A DNA stretch of 64,000 bases from Leifsonia sp. Root1293 (GCF_001425325.1 NZ_LMEH01000001.1:1890602-1954601), one strand, 5' to 3'; shown: positions 25,829 through 35,390, counted from the first letter of the stretch. Translations and numbers: made by a program. Notes: generated by a model not told the origin, from the letters alone.

Positions 25829-25840
25829 TAGCCTTGCGTC
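25829..25840 (+). promoter_or_regulatory. Leaderless-type -10 box of GNAT gene
   Basis: TAGCCT (25829-25834) ends 6 bases before the ATG at 25841, and no ribosome-binding site is seen. Confidence 0.5.
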
Positions 25841-26293
25841 ATGGGTGAGATCACACTGGAAGAACTGTCCGCGTCGAATATCGCGGCGGCGAACACCCTG
25901 AGCCTGAAGCCCGGCCAGGAGCAGTTCATCGCGCCGGTCTCGTACTCGGCGGAGACGACGGTGACCGACCCGGCCGCCGCTTGGCAGCGCGTCGCCCGCC
26001 TCGACGACAAGGTCGTCGGCTTCATCCACGGCAACTTCGATCCCGACAACGAGCACGACGAGTTCCGCGCGTGCATCTGGCGGATCAACGTCGACGCCGA
26101 TGCCCAGGGTCAGGGCGTCGGCCGTTTCCTCGCCCGCTCCCTCGCCGAGGAGGCGCGCACCCGCGGCTTCGACCGCATCACGGTCATGTGGGAGCCGGGC
26201 ACAGAGGGACCGGAGGCGTTCTTCCACCGCATCGGCTTCGTCGACGTCGGCCAGACCCAGTACGGCGACGTCATCGGTGCCCTCGCGCTCTGA
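25841..26293 (+). CDS. GNAT acetyltransferase, spermidine/diamine-type
   Basis: This single-domain acetyl-CoA-dependent N-acetyltransferase has 150 residues. The acetyl-CoA loop is visible as NVDADAQGQGVGRFLARSLAEEA, followed by the C-terminal GPEAFFHRIGFVDVG. The N-terminal SLKPGQEQFIAPVSYS pattern is common in bacterial spermidine/diamine acetyltransferase-like proteins, so a small amine may be the substrate; this is tentative. The ATG at 25841 lies 6 bases after TAGCCT, consistent with a leaderless transcript. It overlaps the next gene by 17 bp. Confidence 0.85.
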   Translation: MGEITLEELSASNIAAANTLSLKPGQEQFIAPVSYSAETTVTDPAAAWQRVARLDDKVVGFIHGNFDPDNEHDEFRACIWRINVDADAQGQGVGRFLARSLAEEARTRGFDRITVMWEPGTEGPEAFFHRIGFVDVGQTQYGDVIGALAL

Positions 26294-26654
26294 GTCCGGG
26301 CGCACCGGTTCCGTCGGCCCGTCGGCTGGCGCATCCGTTCCCCGTCGTCCGCCCGCCATCGCGGAGGGCTTCGTCGCCGCCGTGCTCGAGGTCGTCGACT
26401 CGATTCCGCCCGGCCACGTCATGACATACGGCGACGTCGCGGCCACCCTCGGGTCCCGTGGCGCACGGGTCGTCGGCCAGGTCATGGCGCGATACGGCTC
26501 AGACGCCCCCTGGTGGCGCGTGATCAGGGCCGGCGGCCATCCGCCCGTCGACCACGAGGATCGAGCTCTCGTCCACTACCGGGCCGAGGGAACTCCGATC
26601 GTGCTGACGGATGCCGGCTACCGCGTCGCGACTTCGGCACGCTGGCGTCCCTGA
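26277..26654 (+). CDS. Alkyltransferase-like protein (MGMT-fold)
   Basis: This 125-residue member of the O6-alkylguanine-DNA alkyltransferase fold has GFVAAVLEVVDSIPPGHVMTYGDVA and GSRGARVVGQVMAR. In place of the catalytic PCHRV motif it reads APWWRVI: the reactive cysteine is replaced by tryptophan, as in alkyltransferase-like (ATL) proteins. ATLs bind alkylated bases and hand them to nucleotide excision repair without transferring the alkyl group. The GTG start at 26277 is the best in-frame start upstream of the domain and overlaps the GNAT gene, suggesting coupling; a later GTG at 26382 is possible. Confidence 0.85.
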   Translation: MPSRSESGRTGSVGPSAGASVPRRPPAIAEGFVAAVLEVVDSIPPGHVMTYGDVAATLGSRGARVVGQVMARYGSDAPWWRVIRAGGHPPVDHEDRALVHYRAEGTPIVLTDAGYRVATSARWRP

Positions 26655-26685
26655 CACCACAGCGGCGCCTGCCGTACGCACCGCG

Positions 26686-28479
26686 TCAGCCGACGCGCTG
26701 CTCCATGAGGGCAGCGGCCGGGATGCGTGCTGCGACGGTCGTGCCGCGCCCGCCCTCGCCCATCGACAGCTCGACCGTTCCGCCGAGCGCGGCGATGCGG
26801 TCGACGAGCCCCATGAGACCCGTGCCCTTGGAGAAGTCGGCTCCCCCACGTCCGTCGTCGGTGACGCTCACACTCAGCCCGTCGTCGTCAGCGGCCAGGT
26901 GGATGCCGCAGTGCGACGCCTCGGCGTATTTCGCGACGTTCGTCAGGCACTCCGCGATGAAGAAGTACAGCGTGGTCTCCGTCAGCGGCGGGAGGTGATC
27001 GGGAACGACCACGTCGACCTGCACGGGCACCGGCGACCGCGACACCAGTTCGCTGATCGCCATGCCCAGGCCCCCGAGCGTGAGAGAGCTCGGGTGGATT
27101 CCACGCGCGAGCTCCCGCAGTTGCTTCAACGAGCCGCTCAGCTGCGCGAGCGCCTCCTCGAGGTCGGCAGCGAGCCCGTCGTTGCCGTCGGCACTCGCCC
27201 GGGTGATCGCCATCCGCAGACTGAGTGCCAGGGAGACGAGCGACTGCTGAGAGCCGTCGTGGAGATCCCGCTCGATCTTCTTGCGGGCGAGGATGCCGGC
27301 CTCGATGATGCGCACCCGGGACTCGCGCACCTCATCGAGCGTCTGCTCGAGCTCCTCACGCAGTCGTCCGTTGTCGACGGAGAGCGTCAGTGCCGTCGAC
27401 ACGGCGTCCAGCAGCTCCTGATTCTCGCTCAGCGCCCTGTCGTGATCGATGACGGCGAGGCGGCCCGACTGCGATTCGATCGCCATGAGTGCGCGCCCTC
27501 GTGGGCGTGCTCGTTCCGGCTCGCCGGACATCACGGCGCCGCGCGAGTCGACGTACCCCTCGACGTCGGGCTCCCACCAGTACACCTTCAGGGCGGGGTC
27601 CCGCAGCGTCTCGGCGAGAACGGCCTGCCAGTAGTCGCGGTCGACGCCGTCGCGGGTGTGCACCATGAGATCGGACACCCGTCCCCTCAGGCTCCTGATG
27701 AAACCGAGCCCAGCGACGAAGCTGATCGGGATCGACGCTGTTCCGAGATAGCCGAGATAGGTGAACACCGCCGAGCTGCCGCCGGTGAAGTCGGAGACGG
27801 TGCCGTAGGTCACCGCAGCGCACCACAGCACGAGGGCGACCGGCATGATGAAGGCGACGTTGCGAGCGGGCGTCGTGCCGCGCATCCAGCGCACCGTGAC
27901 CAGCACGATGATCCCGATGATCAGGGCGATGCCGAGCACCCGGAAGCCGAGGTCGATGGCGGAGTACGCCGCCTGGTTCGCGGCGAAGGCGTAGACGTTC
28001 GGCGAGCAGTCGCAGTCGGGGTAGCGGTTGGGAGCAGGCATCACGAACAGCACGGCGAACATGCGGATGACGGCAGCGACGACGCCGATCGCGAGCAGCC
28101 ATTTCTCCACAGGGCCGTAGAACCGCCCTGTCGGGTACACCACGACCAGTCCCGCCTGCAGGACGGCCCAGAACAGTCCGACGGACTCCAGGAGCGGCCA
28201 GACCGCGCCGTACGGCCACATGGCGGCGATGAACGCCGGCGGCAGCCAGAGGAACGCGATCGTGATCATGATGCGGGCGGGGATGGGCGAGTCGGCCGTC
28301 TCCCAGGCGATCCAGGCGCACGCGGCGTAGCTGAGCCCGGCGAAGGCGTGGAAGATCGTGCCGCTCAGCGACCACGGCTGCGCGAGGGCGGCTGCCTCGA
28401 AGCCGATGACCTCCTGGGCGACGATGAGCGCCGCCGCGAGCGCGACGAGCAGCAGCCTGCGGAGCCGCAGTGCCGTCAC
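26686..28479 (-). CDS. Sensor histidine kinase, HisKA_3 type
   Basis: This membrane sensor of a NarL-type two-component system has 597 residues. The N-terminal half has about eight hydrophobic segments with short loops; one extracytoplasmic loop reads NRYPDCDCSPNVYAF, with paired cysteines C156 and C158. A cytoplasmic GAF-like region precedes the dimerisation domain, with phosphoacceptor His407 in ERDLHDGSQQSLV. The ATPase domain has ECLTNVAKYAEAS (N-box), VTDDGRGG and GTGLMGLVDRI. The start is GTG at 28479, overlapping the response regulator (GTGA). The stimulus is unknown; the CDC loop could be redox- or metal-responsive. Confidence 0.93.
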   Translation of the reverse strand: MTALRLRRLLLVALAAALIVAQEVIGFEAAALAQPWSLSGTIFHAFAGLSYAACAWIAWETADSPIPARIMITIAFLWLPPAFIAAMWPYGAVWPLLESVGLFWAVLQAGLVVVYPTGRFYGPVEKWLLAIGVVAAVIRMFAVLFVMPAPNRYPDCDCSPNVYAFAANQAAYSAIDLGFRVLGIALIIGIIVLVTVRWMRGTTPARNVAFIMPVALVLWCAAVTYGTVSDFTGGSSAVFTYLGYLGTASIPISFVAGLGFIRSLRGRVSDLMVHTRDGVDRDYWQAVLAETLRDPALKVYWWEPDVEGYVDSRGAVMSGEPERARPRGRALMAIESQSGRLAVIDHDRALSENQELLDAVSTALTLSVDNGRLREELEQTLDEVRESRVRIIEAGILARKKIERDLHDGSQQSLVSLALSLRMAITRASADGNDGLAADLEEALAQLSGSLKQLRELARGIHPSSLTLGGLGMAISELVSRSPVPVQVDVVVPDHLPPLTETTLYFFIAECLTNVAKYAEASHCGIHLAADDDGLSVSVTDDGRGGADFSKGTGLMGLVDRIAALGGTVELSMGEGGRGTTVAARIPAAALMEQRVG

Positions 28480-29153
28480 GGCTGGCCGAGCAGGCGGAGC
28501 ACGGCGAGCACGCGCCTGTGGTCCGTGGGCGACTCGTCGATGCCGAGCTTCGACATGATGTTGCCGATGTGCGTCTCGACGGTCTTGAGGCTGAGGAACA
28601 GCGTCGATGCGATTCCGGAGTTCGACTTGCCCTCGGCCATGAGGGCGAGCACGTCACGTTCTCGTGGGGTCAGCACCTCGACGGACGGGTTGCCCTTCTG
28701 CGCGACGAGTTGCGCCACGACCTCGCTGTCGACGACGGAGCCGCCCGATGCGACGGTGCGCACGGCCTGGACGAGTCGCTCGGGTTCGGCGACGCGATCC
28801 TTCAGCAGGTAGCCCGTGCCTCCTCCGGCGCTCATGGCCCGGATGGCGTATGCCGGCGTCGCGTACATGGAGAGCAGCAGCACGCCCACCTTCGAGCCGC
28901 CGGCACGCAGAGTCTCGAGGGCGACGATGCCCTCGTCGGTGTGGGTCGGCGGCATCCGGATGTCGAGGACGACGGCGTCGACGGGGCGCTCCTGAACGAC
29001 CATGAGCAACTCCGCAGCCGTGCCGACCGAGGCGACGATCTCGCAGCCGCCGGCGGTGAGGACCGTGGAGATCCCCGTGCGCAGCAGCATCGCGTCGTCG
29101 GCTATGGCGACCCTGGTCGGCGTGCCGTCCGGGGTGACTCTCTCCGCGTTCAT
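28476..29153 (-). CDS. NarL/LuxR-type response regulator
   Basis: This 225-residue transcription factor has an N-terminal receiver domain (VAIADDAMLLRTG, phosphorylation aspartate in AVVLDIRMPP, lysine in GYLLKD) and a C-terminal LuxR helix-turn-helix (LTPRERDVLALMAEGKSNSGIASTL). It is co-translated with the histidine kinase that follows. Its targets are not evident from this window. Confidence 0.95.
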   Translation of the reverse strand: MNAERVTPDGTPTRVAIADDAMLLRTGISTVLTAGGCEIVASVGTAAELLMVVQERPVDAVVLDIRMPPTHTDEGIVALETLRAGGSKVGVLLLSMYATPAYAIRAMSAGGGTGYLLKDRVAEPERLVQAVRTVASGGSVVDSEVVAQLVAQKGNPSVEVLTPRERDVLALMAEGKSNSGIASTLFLSLKTVETHIGNIMSKLGIDESPTDHRRVLAVLRLLGQP

Positions 29154-29243
29154 GATCGTCCAGTCTGTCGGGCGCCGTGCTCACGACGCTGGGGGTGACG
29201 GATGTGACTGAAGGTGCTGTGCGATTGTGCAGGTGCCCGCGAC

Positions 29244-29594
29244 TCAGGCGACGAACTCGCGGAGGCCGGCTCCGGAGAGCTCGTCCTTCGGGATGAAGCC
29301 GTCGGCGCCGCTCGCTTCGATGCGACTGCCGTAGTCACTCCGATCGCGACTCGATGTGAGAACGATAGCGAACGAACCGAGCGCGCGCAGCGATGGGACG
29401 ACATCGAAGCCCATCGCATCCGGAAGCATCACGTCGAGCAGGACCAGGTCGGGCAGGCTGTCACCCACCAGCTCGAGTCCGGAATGAGCCGATGCGGCGT
29501 CGCCGATCACCTCGAAGCCGTCGGCTTCGAGGAGCCTGCGCACCTGATCACGAAACACGTCGTGGTCGTCGACGATCACCACCCGAGACACCAT
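29244..29594 (-). CDS. Single-domain response regulator (receiver only)
   Basis: This 116-residue CheY-like receiver has no output domain: VVIVDDHDVFRDQVRRLLE, phosphorylation aspartate in LVLLDVMLPD, the conserved TSS, and lysine in FIPKDEL. The start is ATG at 29594 (MVSRVVIVDD); the longer frame to 29780 has a low-complexity, Pro/Ser/Arg-rich leader and is rejected. It lies 90 bp upstream of the NarL regulator in the same direction. It may compete for the same kinase or act in a phosphorelay. Confidence 0.88.
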   Translation of the reverse strand: MVSRVVIVDDHDVFRDQVRRLLEADGFEVIGDAASAHSGLELVGDSLPDLVLLDVMLPDAMGFDVVPSLRALGSFAIVLTSSRDRSDYGSRIEASGADGFIPKDELSGAGLREFVA

Positions 29595-29979
29595 GTCCTG
29601 ATTCTGCCCCGGCCACGAAGGGCCATCCGACCAGCGGGCCGAAGATCGGGGAGCACCCCGAGGGGACACGGAGGGCGCGCACCGATCCGCGCCCCCGTTC
29701 GAGGGAGGAACATGACTGTCGAACTCGCGGGAAATCACCGGGCACAGCGGTGGTGGATCGCAGATCCAGCTCGTCGGCATCCGGACCCGAACACGGACGT
29801 GACGATCAGCCGGTCGGGTTCACGAAGAGGGGGAAGACCTGATCCCGACAGGTCCTCCCCCTCTTCACGTGCGGGGCCGCCGCAGTACCGCGTCGCGACA
29901 GCCGTGTCCGGGCTGTCCCCTCCCCGTCGAGGTGCCAGCACCGACGCGGCAGCGGCTCCGGCGGACGAGGATCGCCTGC
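29595..29979. other. 385-bp gap: possible leader ORF and strong hairpin
   Basis: No convincing protein gene lies here. On the plus strand a GAGGGAGGAAC site precedes an ATG at 29712 whose first codons encode MTVELAGNHRAQRWWIADP, with tandem tryptophans. The frame does not stop before the hairpin at 29824-29866 but runs to 30245 over the next gene. It could be a leader peptide of the downstream membrane protein/decarboxylase operon or chance. On the minus strand this gap is the upstream region of the receiver gene. Confidence 0.3.
29824..29866 (+). terminator. Strong hairpin upstream of membrane protein/decarboxylase pair
   Basis: An 18-bp stem with one mismatch pairs GAAGAGGGGGAAGACCTG with CAGGTCCTCCCCCTCTTC around a 7-base loop. 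It lies 113 bases before the GTG at 29980. It could be an attenuator for the operon or a terminator; no T-run follows on either strand. Confidence 0.55.
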
Positions 29980-30495
29980 GTGAGTCCCTTCCGAACCCGT
30001 CGAGCAGTCCAGGTGTGGGTCGCGCGCTACCTGGTTCCCGAGCTCCTCGGAACGGTCGCGGCCCTGGTCGCGGCGTGGGGAGTCTACGAGGCGACGCAGT
30101 CGCTGGCCGCCGCCGCCATCGCCGGCACCCTCGCCGAGACCGTCGGCTATTACTCCGTCATCGTCGTGCGCACAGTGCGCGGCCACGCCGCGACCAACGG
30201 ACCTGTCGCCACGTCCTGGCTCACCATCAGGTCGCTCGGCGCTGAATTCGGACCGGCCGAGGTCGTCGACACCGTGCTCGTGAGACCACTCCTCCTCTGG
30301 GCCGTCCCGGCGGCCTGGGGAGCATCCCCCTTCGCCTGGCTCGTCGGGAAGCTGGCATCCGACGTCGTGTTCTACGCGATCACCATCACGAGCTTCGAGC
30401 TCGGCAAGCGCATCATCCTGCCGCACCAGAAGGAGAACCATGACTCCCGCATCCCTCTCGACGCTGCCGGCACGGTCGGTCCGCTCATTCGCTGA
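29980..30495 (+). CDS. Unrecognised small membrane protein before decarboxylase
   Basis: I do not recognise this 171-residue protein. It has about four hydrophobic segments (LVPELLGTVAALVAAWGVYE, LAAAAIAGTLAETVGYYSVI, VDTVLVRPLLLWAVPAAWG, ASDVVFYAITITSF) and ends in a basic C-tail. GTG at 29980 with GAGGA upstream is the chosen start; the frame is open further upstream but that part is Arg/Pro-rich and overlaps the hairpin. Its 3' end overlaps the next gene by 56 bp in another frame, so the two are tightly coupled. A role in transport or membrane anchoring for the decarboxylase is only a guess. Confidence 0.7.
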   Translation: MSPFRTRRAVQVWVARYLVPELLGTVAALVAAWGVYEATQSLAAAAIAGTLAETVGYYSVIVVRTVRGHAATNGPVATSWLTIRSLGAEFGPAEVVDTVLVRPLLLWAVPAAWGASPFAWLVGKLASDVVFYAITITSFELGKRIILPHQKENHDSRIPLDAAGTVGPLIR

Positions 30496-31726
30496 CGACG
30501 AACGCGACAGCGCTCGATCTCCTGCGCACGCCCCTGGCCCGACTCATCGCGAACGGATGCGGGTCGAGCTCGCTCGGTACAGCGCGGCCATCGGGCTGCC
30601 CGGGATCGTGCGGCGTCATGGCTCTCCGCTTCTCGTGCTCGACGTGGCGCGAGTGCGCGAGCAGCTCGACCTGCTGCGGCGGGAGCTGCCGGGGGCGCAG
30701 GTCCACTTCGCGACCAAGGCGCTTCCGCATCCGGCGGTCGTCCGCACGATCGAGCTGGCCGGAGCCTCCTTCGAAGTCGCCTCCCGCGGCGAGATCGCCC
30801 TGCTCCGCAACACCGGAGTCGATGTCGGCCGCACGCTGCACACCCATCCGATCAGGTCCAGGGCCGATGTCGCCGACTCCTACGGCAGCGGCATCCGGCG
30901 ATTCGTGGTCGACAACCCCGGTGAGCTGTCGAAGCTCGCCGTGCTGCCCCGCGACATCGACGTGCTCGTGCGGCTGAGCTTTCCGAACCCGTCCGCCGGG
31001 TGCGACCTCTCCGCGAAGTTCGGCGCCACCGAGGCGCAGGCGGCCGCGCTCGTCGAGCGCGCGATCGAGCTGGGCGTCACCGTCGCCGGATTCAGCTTCC
31101 ACGTGGGCAGCCAGACCACGTCGGTGGCGCCGTTCGAGCACGCGATCCGCCGCACGACCCGGCTGATGAACGATCTCGAGGCGCACACAGGGGTGCGCTT
31201 CCACGTGCTCGATCTCGGCGGGGGCTTCCCGATCGGCTACGACGAGGCCGTTCCCGATCTCGCGGTGCTGGCTTCCGGCATCCGCGCGGCGTTGTCCGCG
31301 AGCGGGCGCCACGACGTGGTGCTGCTCGAGCCCGGCAGGTTCGTGACCGCGACGGCCATGACCCTCGTCAGCCGCGTGGTCGGGTCGAGTGACCGGATCG
31401 ACGGACGCTGGCACTACCTCGACGACGGCCTGTACGGCAGCTACTCCAATGTTCTGACCGAGGGAGTGCATCCGCTCGTCTTCGCCGCCTGCGAGCTGCA
31501 GGAATCCCCGATCCCGGATGCCGCACGCGAACGGGTCACCCTCGCCGGACCGACCTGCGGCAGCATCGACGTGATCGCGCACGGCGTCGATCTGCCCGTG
31601 CTGCACGAGGGAGACCTGCTGGTGAGCCCGATGATGGGCGCGTACACCTCGGTGACGGCCTCGGCATTCAACGGGCTCGAGCCGACGCGGATCCACGTGG
31701 TCGACGCCGGCTCGCGCCGCTTCTAG
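30440..31726 (+). CDS. Fold-type III PLP decarboxylase (ornithine/DAP decarboxylase-like)
   Basis: This is a cytoplasmic PLP enzyme of the alanine-racemase fold (428 residues). The PLP lysine lies in [13 protein letters not shown], followed by [12 protein letters not shown], the conserved FSFHVGSQT, the glycine loop [23 protein letters not shown] and the C-terminal active-site cysteine in GPTCGSIDV. The cysteine motif and length favour a basic amino-acid (ornithine, lysine or diaminobutyrate) decarboxylase over a racemase. The start is ATG at 30440 with AAGGAG five bases upstream. It overlaps the membrane protein gene and ends tail-to-tail with the ABC exporter (4-bp overlap). A polyamine or siderophore precursor role is possible. 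Confidence 0.88.
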   Translation: MTPASLSTLPARSVRSFADDERDSARSPAHAPGPTHRERMRVELARYSAAIGLPGIVRRHGSPLLVLDVARVREQLDLLRRELPGAQVHFATKALPHPAVVRTIELAGASFEVASRGEIALLRNTGVDVGRTLHTHPIRSRADVADSYGSGIRRFVVDNPGELSKLAVLPRDIDVLVRLSFPNPSAGCDLSAKFGATEAQAAALVERAIELGVTVAGFSFHVGSQTTSVAPFEHAIRRTTRLMNDLEAHTGVRFHVLDLGGGFPIGYDEAVPDLAVLASGIRAALSASGRHDVVLLEPGRFVTATAMTLVSRVVGSSDRIDGRWHYLDDGLYGSYSNVLTEGVHPLVFAACELQESPIPDAARERVTLAGPTCGSIDVIAHGVDLPVLHEGDLLVSPMMGAYTSVTASAFNGLEPTRIHVVDAGSRRF

Positions 31727-33528
31727 ACCAGCGAGTCCCTCCACGCGGCGTGCAGCTGCGCGAAGCGACCCGTGCCGGAGATGAGATCGTCGGGCGTGCC
31801 GTCCTCGACGATGCGTCCGTGCTCCATGACCAGCACCCTGTCGGCGATCGCCACCGTCGAGAGGCGGTGCGCGATGATGACGGCGGTGCGGTCGGCGAGC
31901 AGGGTCTGCAGCGCCTCCTGCACGAGGCGCTCGCTCGGGATGTCGAGCGACGACGTGGCCTCGTCGAGGATGAGCACGGCCGGGTCGGCGAGGAACGCGC
32001 GTGCGAACGAGATCAGCTGGCGCTGGCCTGCACTCACCCGGCCACCGCGCTTGTTCACGTCGGTGTCGTAGCCGTTCGGCAGACCCTCGATGAACTCGTG
32101 CGCCCCGACGGCCTTCGCAGCGGCCACGATCTCGTCGAACGACGCCTCCGGCTTGCCGATGGCGATGTTGTCGGCGACCGACCCCGAGAACAGGTAGGCC
32201 TCCTGCGTGACCATGACGATCGCGCGACGCAGGTCCTTCGGGTGCAGGTCGCGCAGGTCGACGCCGTCGAGTGTCACAGCCCCGTCGGTCGGGTCGTAGA
32301 AGCGCGAGATCAACTTGGCGAGAGTGGTCTTGCCAGCACCCGTCGATCCCACGAGCGCGATCGTCTGGCCTGCCGGCAGCTCGAGGTCGAACCGCGGAAG
32401 GATCTCGCGATCGGCCCTGTAGGCGAACCGGACGCCATCGAAGCGAACCGTGCCCTTGGCCTCCCAGAGGTCGACCGGCTTCACGGGATCCGGCACGCTC
32501 GGCTTCTCCTCGAGCACGCCGGAGATCTTCTCGAGCGCCGCCGTGGCCGACTGGTAGGAGTTGTAGAACATCGCCATCTCCTCCATGGGGTCGAAGAAGC
32601 GCCGCGTGTACAGCAGGGCGGCCAACAGCACGCCGATCGCCACCTGCCCGTCGATCACGCGGAAGCCGCCGACCAGCAGGACGACACCGACCGCCACGTT
32701 GCCGATGAGCACGAGGCCGGGATCGAAGATGCCGAACAGCTGGATGACGCGGGCGTTGACGTCGCGGTAGTCCTCCGTCAGGGCGCCGAACTCGCGGGCG
32801 TTGCGCTTCTCGACACGGAACGCCTTGACGGCACGGATGCCCGTCATGGTCTCGACGAACTTCACGATGAGCTTCGCCGAGGCCACCCGGGACTCCCGGA
32901 ACAGTCGCTGCGACCGGGTCTGGAACCATCGGGTGAGCACGAAGAGCGGCACCAGCGAGACGACCAGCACGATGCCGCTCACCCAGTCGAGGGTGAACAG
33001 CGCGATGCCGATGAAGCCCATGTAGAGCACGCCGCGGATGAGGCCGTTGATGCCCTCGTCGAGCAGTTCGCGGATCGCGTCGAGATCGCTGGTCTGGCGC
33101 GAGATGATGCGCCCGGAGGTGTACGACTCGTGGAACTCGAGGCTGAGCCGCTGGGTCTGCAGGAACACGCGGGTGCGCAGGTCGATGAGCACGGCCTGGC
33201 TGATGCGCGCACTCAGCACCGTGTACCAGGCGATGAGGACGGCACCGAGCACTCCGGTGACGAGGTAGGCCCCGCCGACGAGTCCGAGCGGACCCCAGTC
33301 CTGCTTCATGAGAGCTGGCAGGCCCTGGTCGATGCCGATCGCGATCAGCGCCGGTCCAGCCACCTGGAACGCCGTGGAGAACACGATGACGATGACGGCG
33401 AGCACCACCTGGGGCCGCAGAGGTCGCAGCAGCGACCCGAGGAGGTGCAGCGACCGCCGACGGATCTGACGCGACTCCTCCTTGGTGAAGTCGTTGCGCT
33501 CCTCGCCTTCAACTCCGGTGACGCTCAT
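31723..33528 (-). CDS. Heterodimeric ABC exporter, catalytic half
   Basis: This half-transporter (601 residues) has one six-segment membrane domain followed by an ABC ATPase. Motifs are Walker [16 protein letters not shown], Walker [13 protein letters not shown] with the catalytic glutamate, and a variant signature RVSAGQRQL in place of LSGGQ. It overlaps its partner (ATGA at 33525-33528). In heterodimeric exporters of the TM287/288 and LmrCD kind, the chain with the intact glutamate carries the deviant signature, as here, so this chain supplies the active ATP site. Substrate is unknown; drugs, peptides or lipids are typical. Confidence 0.93.
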   Translation of the reverse strand: MSVTGVEGEERNDFTKEESRQIRRRSLHLLGSLLRPLRPQVVLAVIVIVFSTAFQVAGPALIAIGIDQGLPALMKQDWGPLGLVGGAYLVTGVLGAVLIAWYTVLSARISQAVLIDLRTRVFLQTQRLSLEFHESYTSGRIISRQTSDLDAIRELLDEGINGLIRGVLYMGFIGIALFTLDWVSGIVLVVSLVPLFVLTRWFQTRSQRLFRESRVASAKLIVKFVETMTGIRAVKAFRVEKRNAREFGALTEDYRDVNARVIQLFGIFDPGLVLIGNVAVGVVLLVGGFRVIDGQVAIGVLLAALLYTRRFFDPMEEMAMFYNSYQSATAALEKISGVLEEKPSVPDPVKPVDLWEAKGTVRFDGVRFAYRADREILPRFDLELPAGQTIALVGSTGAGKTTLAKLISRFYDPTDGAVTLDGVDLRDLHPKDLRRAIVMVTQEAYLFSGSVADNIAIGKPEASFDEIVAAAKAVGAHEFIEGLPNGYDTDVNKRGGRVSAGQRQLISFARAFLADPAVLILDEATSSLDIPSERLVQEALQTLLADRTAVIIAHRLSTVAIADRVLVMEHGRIVEDGTPDDLISGTGRFAQLHAAWRDSLV

Positions 33529-35390
33529 CGGTTCACCCCCTCCTTCTCATCGAACAGATCTCGATCGGTCTGGCGCGCCTGGTCGCGGCGTTCCTCGTCC
33601 TCCAGGCTCGAGATCACGAACCTGTAGTGGTCGTTGGTCTCCAGGAGCTCGGAATGCCTGCCCACGGCGGTGATGCGGCCGTCCTGCAGCAGGGCGACCC
33701 TGTCGGCGAGCATGACGGTCGACGGCCTGTGCGCCACGATGAGCGCCGTCGTCGACGCGAGGACCCTGCGCAACGCCGCCTCGACCAGAGCCTCGGTGTC
33801 GACGTCGAGCGCCGACAACGGGTCGTCGAGAACGAGCACGGCGGGCTTCGCTGCGACAGCGCGGGCGAGCGCCAGTCGCTGACGCTGGCCGCCCGAGAGG
33901 CTCATGCCCTCCTCGCCCACTGTCGTGTCGACACCGTCGGGGAGGTCGTGCACGAAACCGGCCTGCGCGATCTCCAGCGCTTCCGCCAGGGCGGCATCGG
34001 CTTCAGGGCTGCGCTCGGCGAACTCGGGGCGACCCAGCAGCACGTTGTCGCGCACGGACGCCGAGAACAGCGTCGCGTCCTCGAAAGCCATCGCGACGTG
34101 CCGGCGCAGCTCCTCGCGGCTGAGGTCGCGCACGTCGACACCGTCCAGGCGCACCGCTCCCCCGGTGACGTCGTACAGCCTCGTGGTGAGGGCCGTGATG
34201 GTGGACTTGCCCGAACCCGTGAGCCCGACGAGCGCCATGGTCTCGCCCGGTCGAAGGGTGAGCTCGACTCCGTCGACGAGATCGGGGAATCGCTCCGGCG
34301 AGTCCTGGTAGCGGAAGTGAACGGCGTCGAAGTGCAGCTCGCCCTTCGGGTCGGTGATCGTGACCGGTGCCTCCGGGTCGCGGATGGCGTTGACCTCGTC
34401 GAGGATGTCGAAGAAGCGGTCGGTCGCGGTGCGGGTGTCGAACGTCATCGAGAGCAGGAATCCGATCGACTCGACCGGGAAGCGCAGCACCGTCGCCGTG
34501 GCGAAGAAGGCCACCAGTGTTCCGACGCTCAGCTCGCCCTGCGCCGCGAGCCAGGTGCCCACGACCAGGCAGAGCGCGAAGGCGACGTCCGGAACCATGA
34601 GCAACCACAGCCAGATGCCGGCGATGGCACGGGCCTTCTCGATCTCGGTGCCGCGCAGATCCTCCGCCTGCGAGGTGAAGTTCTTGAGCGCGTGCTTGCC
34701 TCGACCGAATGCCTTCAGCACACGGATGCCGTGCACCGACTCCTCTACCGCAGTGGCCAGGTCTCCCGCCTGGTCCTGGCTGCGCCTCGCGATGGTGGAG
34801 TACTTGCCCTCGAACACGAAGCCGTAGATCCAGAGCGGGATCGAGCAGGCGAAGAAGATGAGGCCGAGGATCCAGTTCATCGAGATGAGGATGCCGAACC
34901 CGACGATGATCGTGAGCACGTTGACGACCAGCAGGATGATGCCGAAGGCGAGGAAACGGCGGATGAGGCCCAGGTCGCTGACGGCGCGGGAGAGCAGCTG
35001 GCCGCTCGGCCAGCGGTCGTGGAACGCGACGGGGAGGTCCTGCAGCTGGGCGTACAGCCCGTTGCGCATCGTCGCCTCGACGTGCGTGCCCGGTGTGAGC
35101 ACGAACCAGCGCCTCAGAGCGATGAGGATGGCCTCCAGCACGCCGAGCCCGATGACGAGCAGCGAGGCCGGCAGGATCGCGGAGGCGTTCCCCGTCGACA
35201 GCGGACCGTCGACGAGCACCTGCAGGATCTGCGGGATCGCGAGCGCGACGAGGCTCGCGAGCAACGCCGAGACGGCGCCCAGGATGAGGAACGGGACGGC
35301 GGGCTTGACGTACGGGTAGAGCCTCAGAAGGGTGCGGATGGTGCCGGGACGGTCTTGAGGCGGGTGTTGGTGCTGAATCGATGCAGGCAT
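33525..35390 (-). CDS. Heterodimeric ABC exporter, degenerate-site half
   Basis: This is the partner half-transporter (621 residues) with the same membrane-plus-ATPase layout. Walker A is [15 protein letters not shown], the signature is the canonical [14 protein letters not shown], and Walker B reads [12 protein letters not shown], with aspartate in place of the catalytic glutamate, marking the degenerate ATP site. A charged tail ([22 protein letters not shown]) follows. The start is ATG at 35390, but only a weak ribosome-binding site (CAGCGAG) precedes it. The mRNA leader is about 320 bases long and contains a short upstream ORF and hairpins, which suggests translation-linked control. Confidence 0.93.
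   Translation of the reverse strand: MPASIQHQHPPQDRPGTIRTLLRLYPYVKPAVPFLILGAVSALLASLVALAIPQILQVLVDGPLSTGNASAILPASLLVIGLGVLEAILIALRRWFVLTPGTHVEATMRNGLYAQLQDLPVAFHDRWPSGQLLSRAVSDLGLIRRFLAFGIILLVVNVLTIIVGFGILISMNWILGLIFFACSIPLWIYGFVFEGKYSTIARRSQDQAGDLATAVEESVHGIRVLKAFGRGKHALKNFTSQAEDLRGTEIEKARAIAGIWLWLLMVPDVAFALCLVVGTWLAAQGELSVGTLVAFFATATVLRFPVESIGFLLSMTFDTRTATDRFFDILDEVNAIRDPEAPVTITDPKGELHFDAVHFRYQDSPERFPDLVDGVELTLRPGETMALVGLTGSGKSTITALTTRLYDVTGGAVRLDGVDVRDLSREELRRHVAMAFEDATLFSASVRDNVLLGRPEFAERSPEADAALAEALEIAQAGFVHDLPDGVDTTVGEEGMSLSGGQRQRLALARAVAAKPAVLVLDDPLSALDVDTEALVEAALRRVLASTTALIVAHRPSTVMLADRVALLQDGRITAVGRHSELLETNDHYRFVISSLEDEERRDQARQTDRDLFDEKEGVNR

Noticed and set aside
26504-26530. PWWRVI in the MGMT-fold protein considered as a damaged methyltransferase
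   Set aside because: Replacement of the reactive cysteine by Trp is characteristic of functional alkyltransferase-like proteins, so it is not treated as a pseudogene.
29214-30245. A 343-residue plus-strand protein across the decarboxylase upstream region
   Set aside because: Mostly Arg/Pro/Gly-rich shadow of the opposite-strand receiver gene and of the membrane protein. Only the small start at 29712 with a strong ribosome-binding site was kept as a leader candidate.
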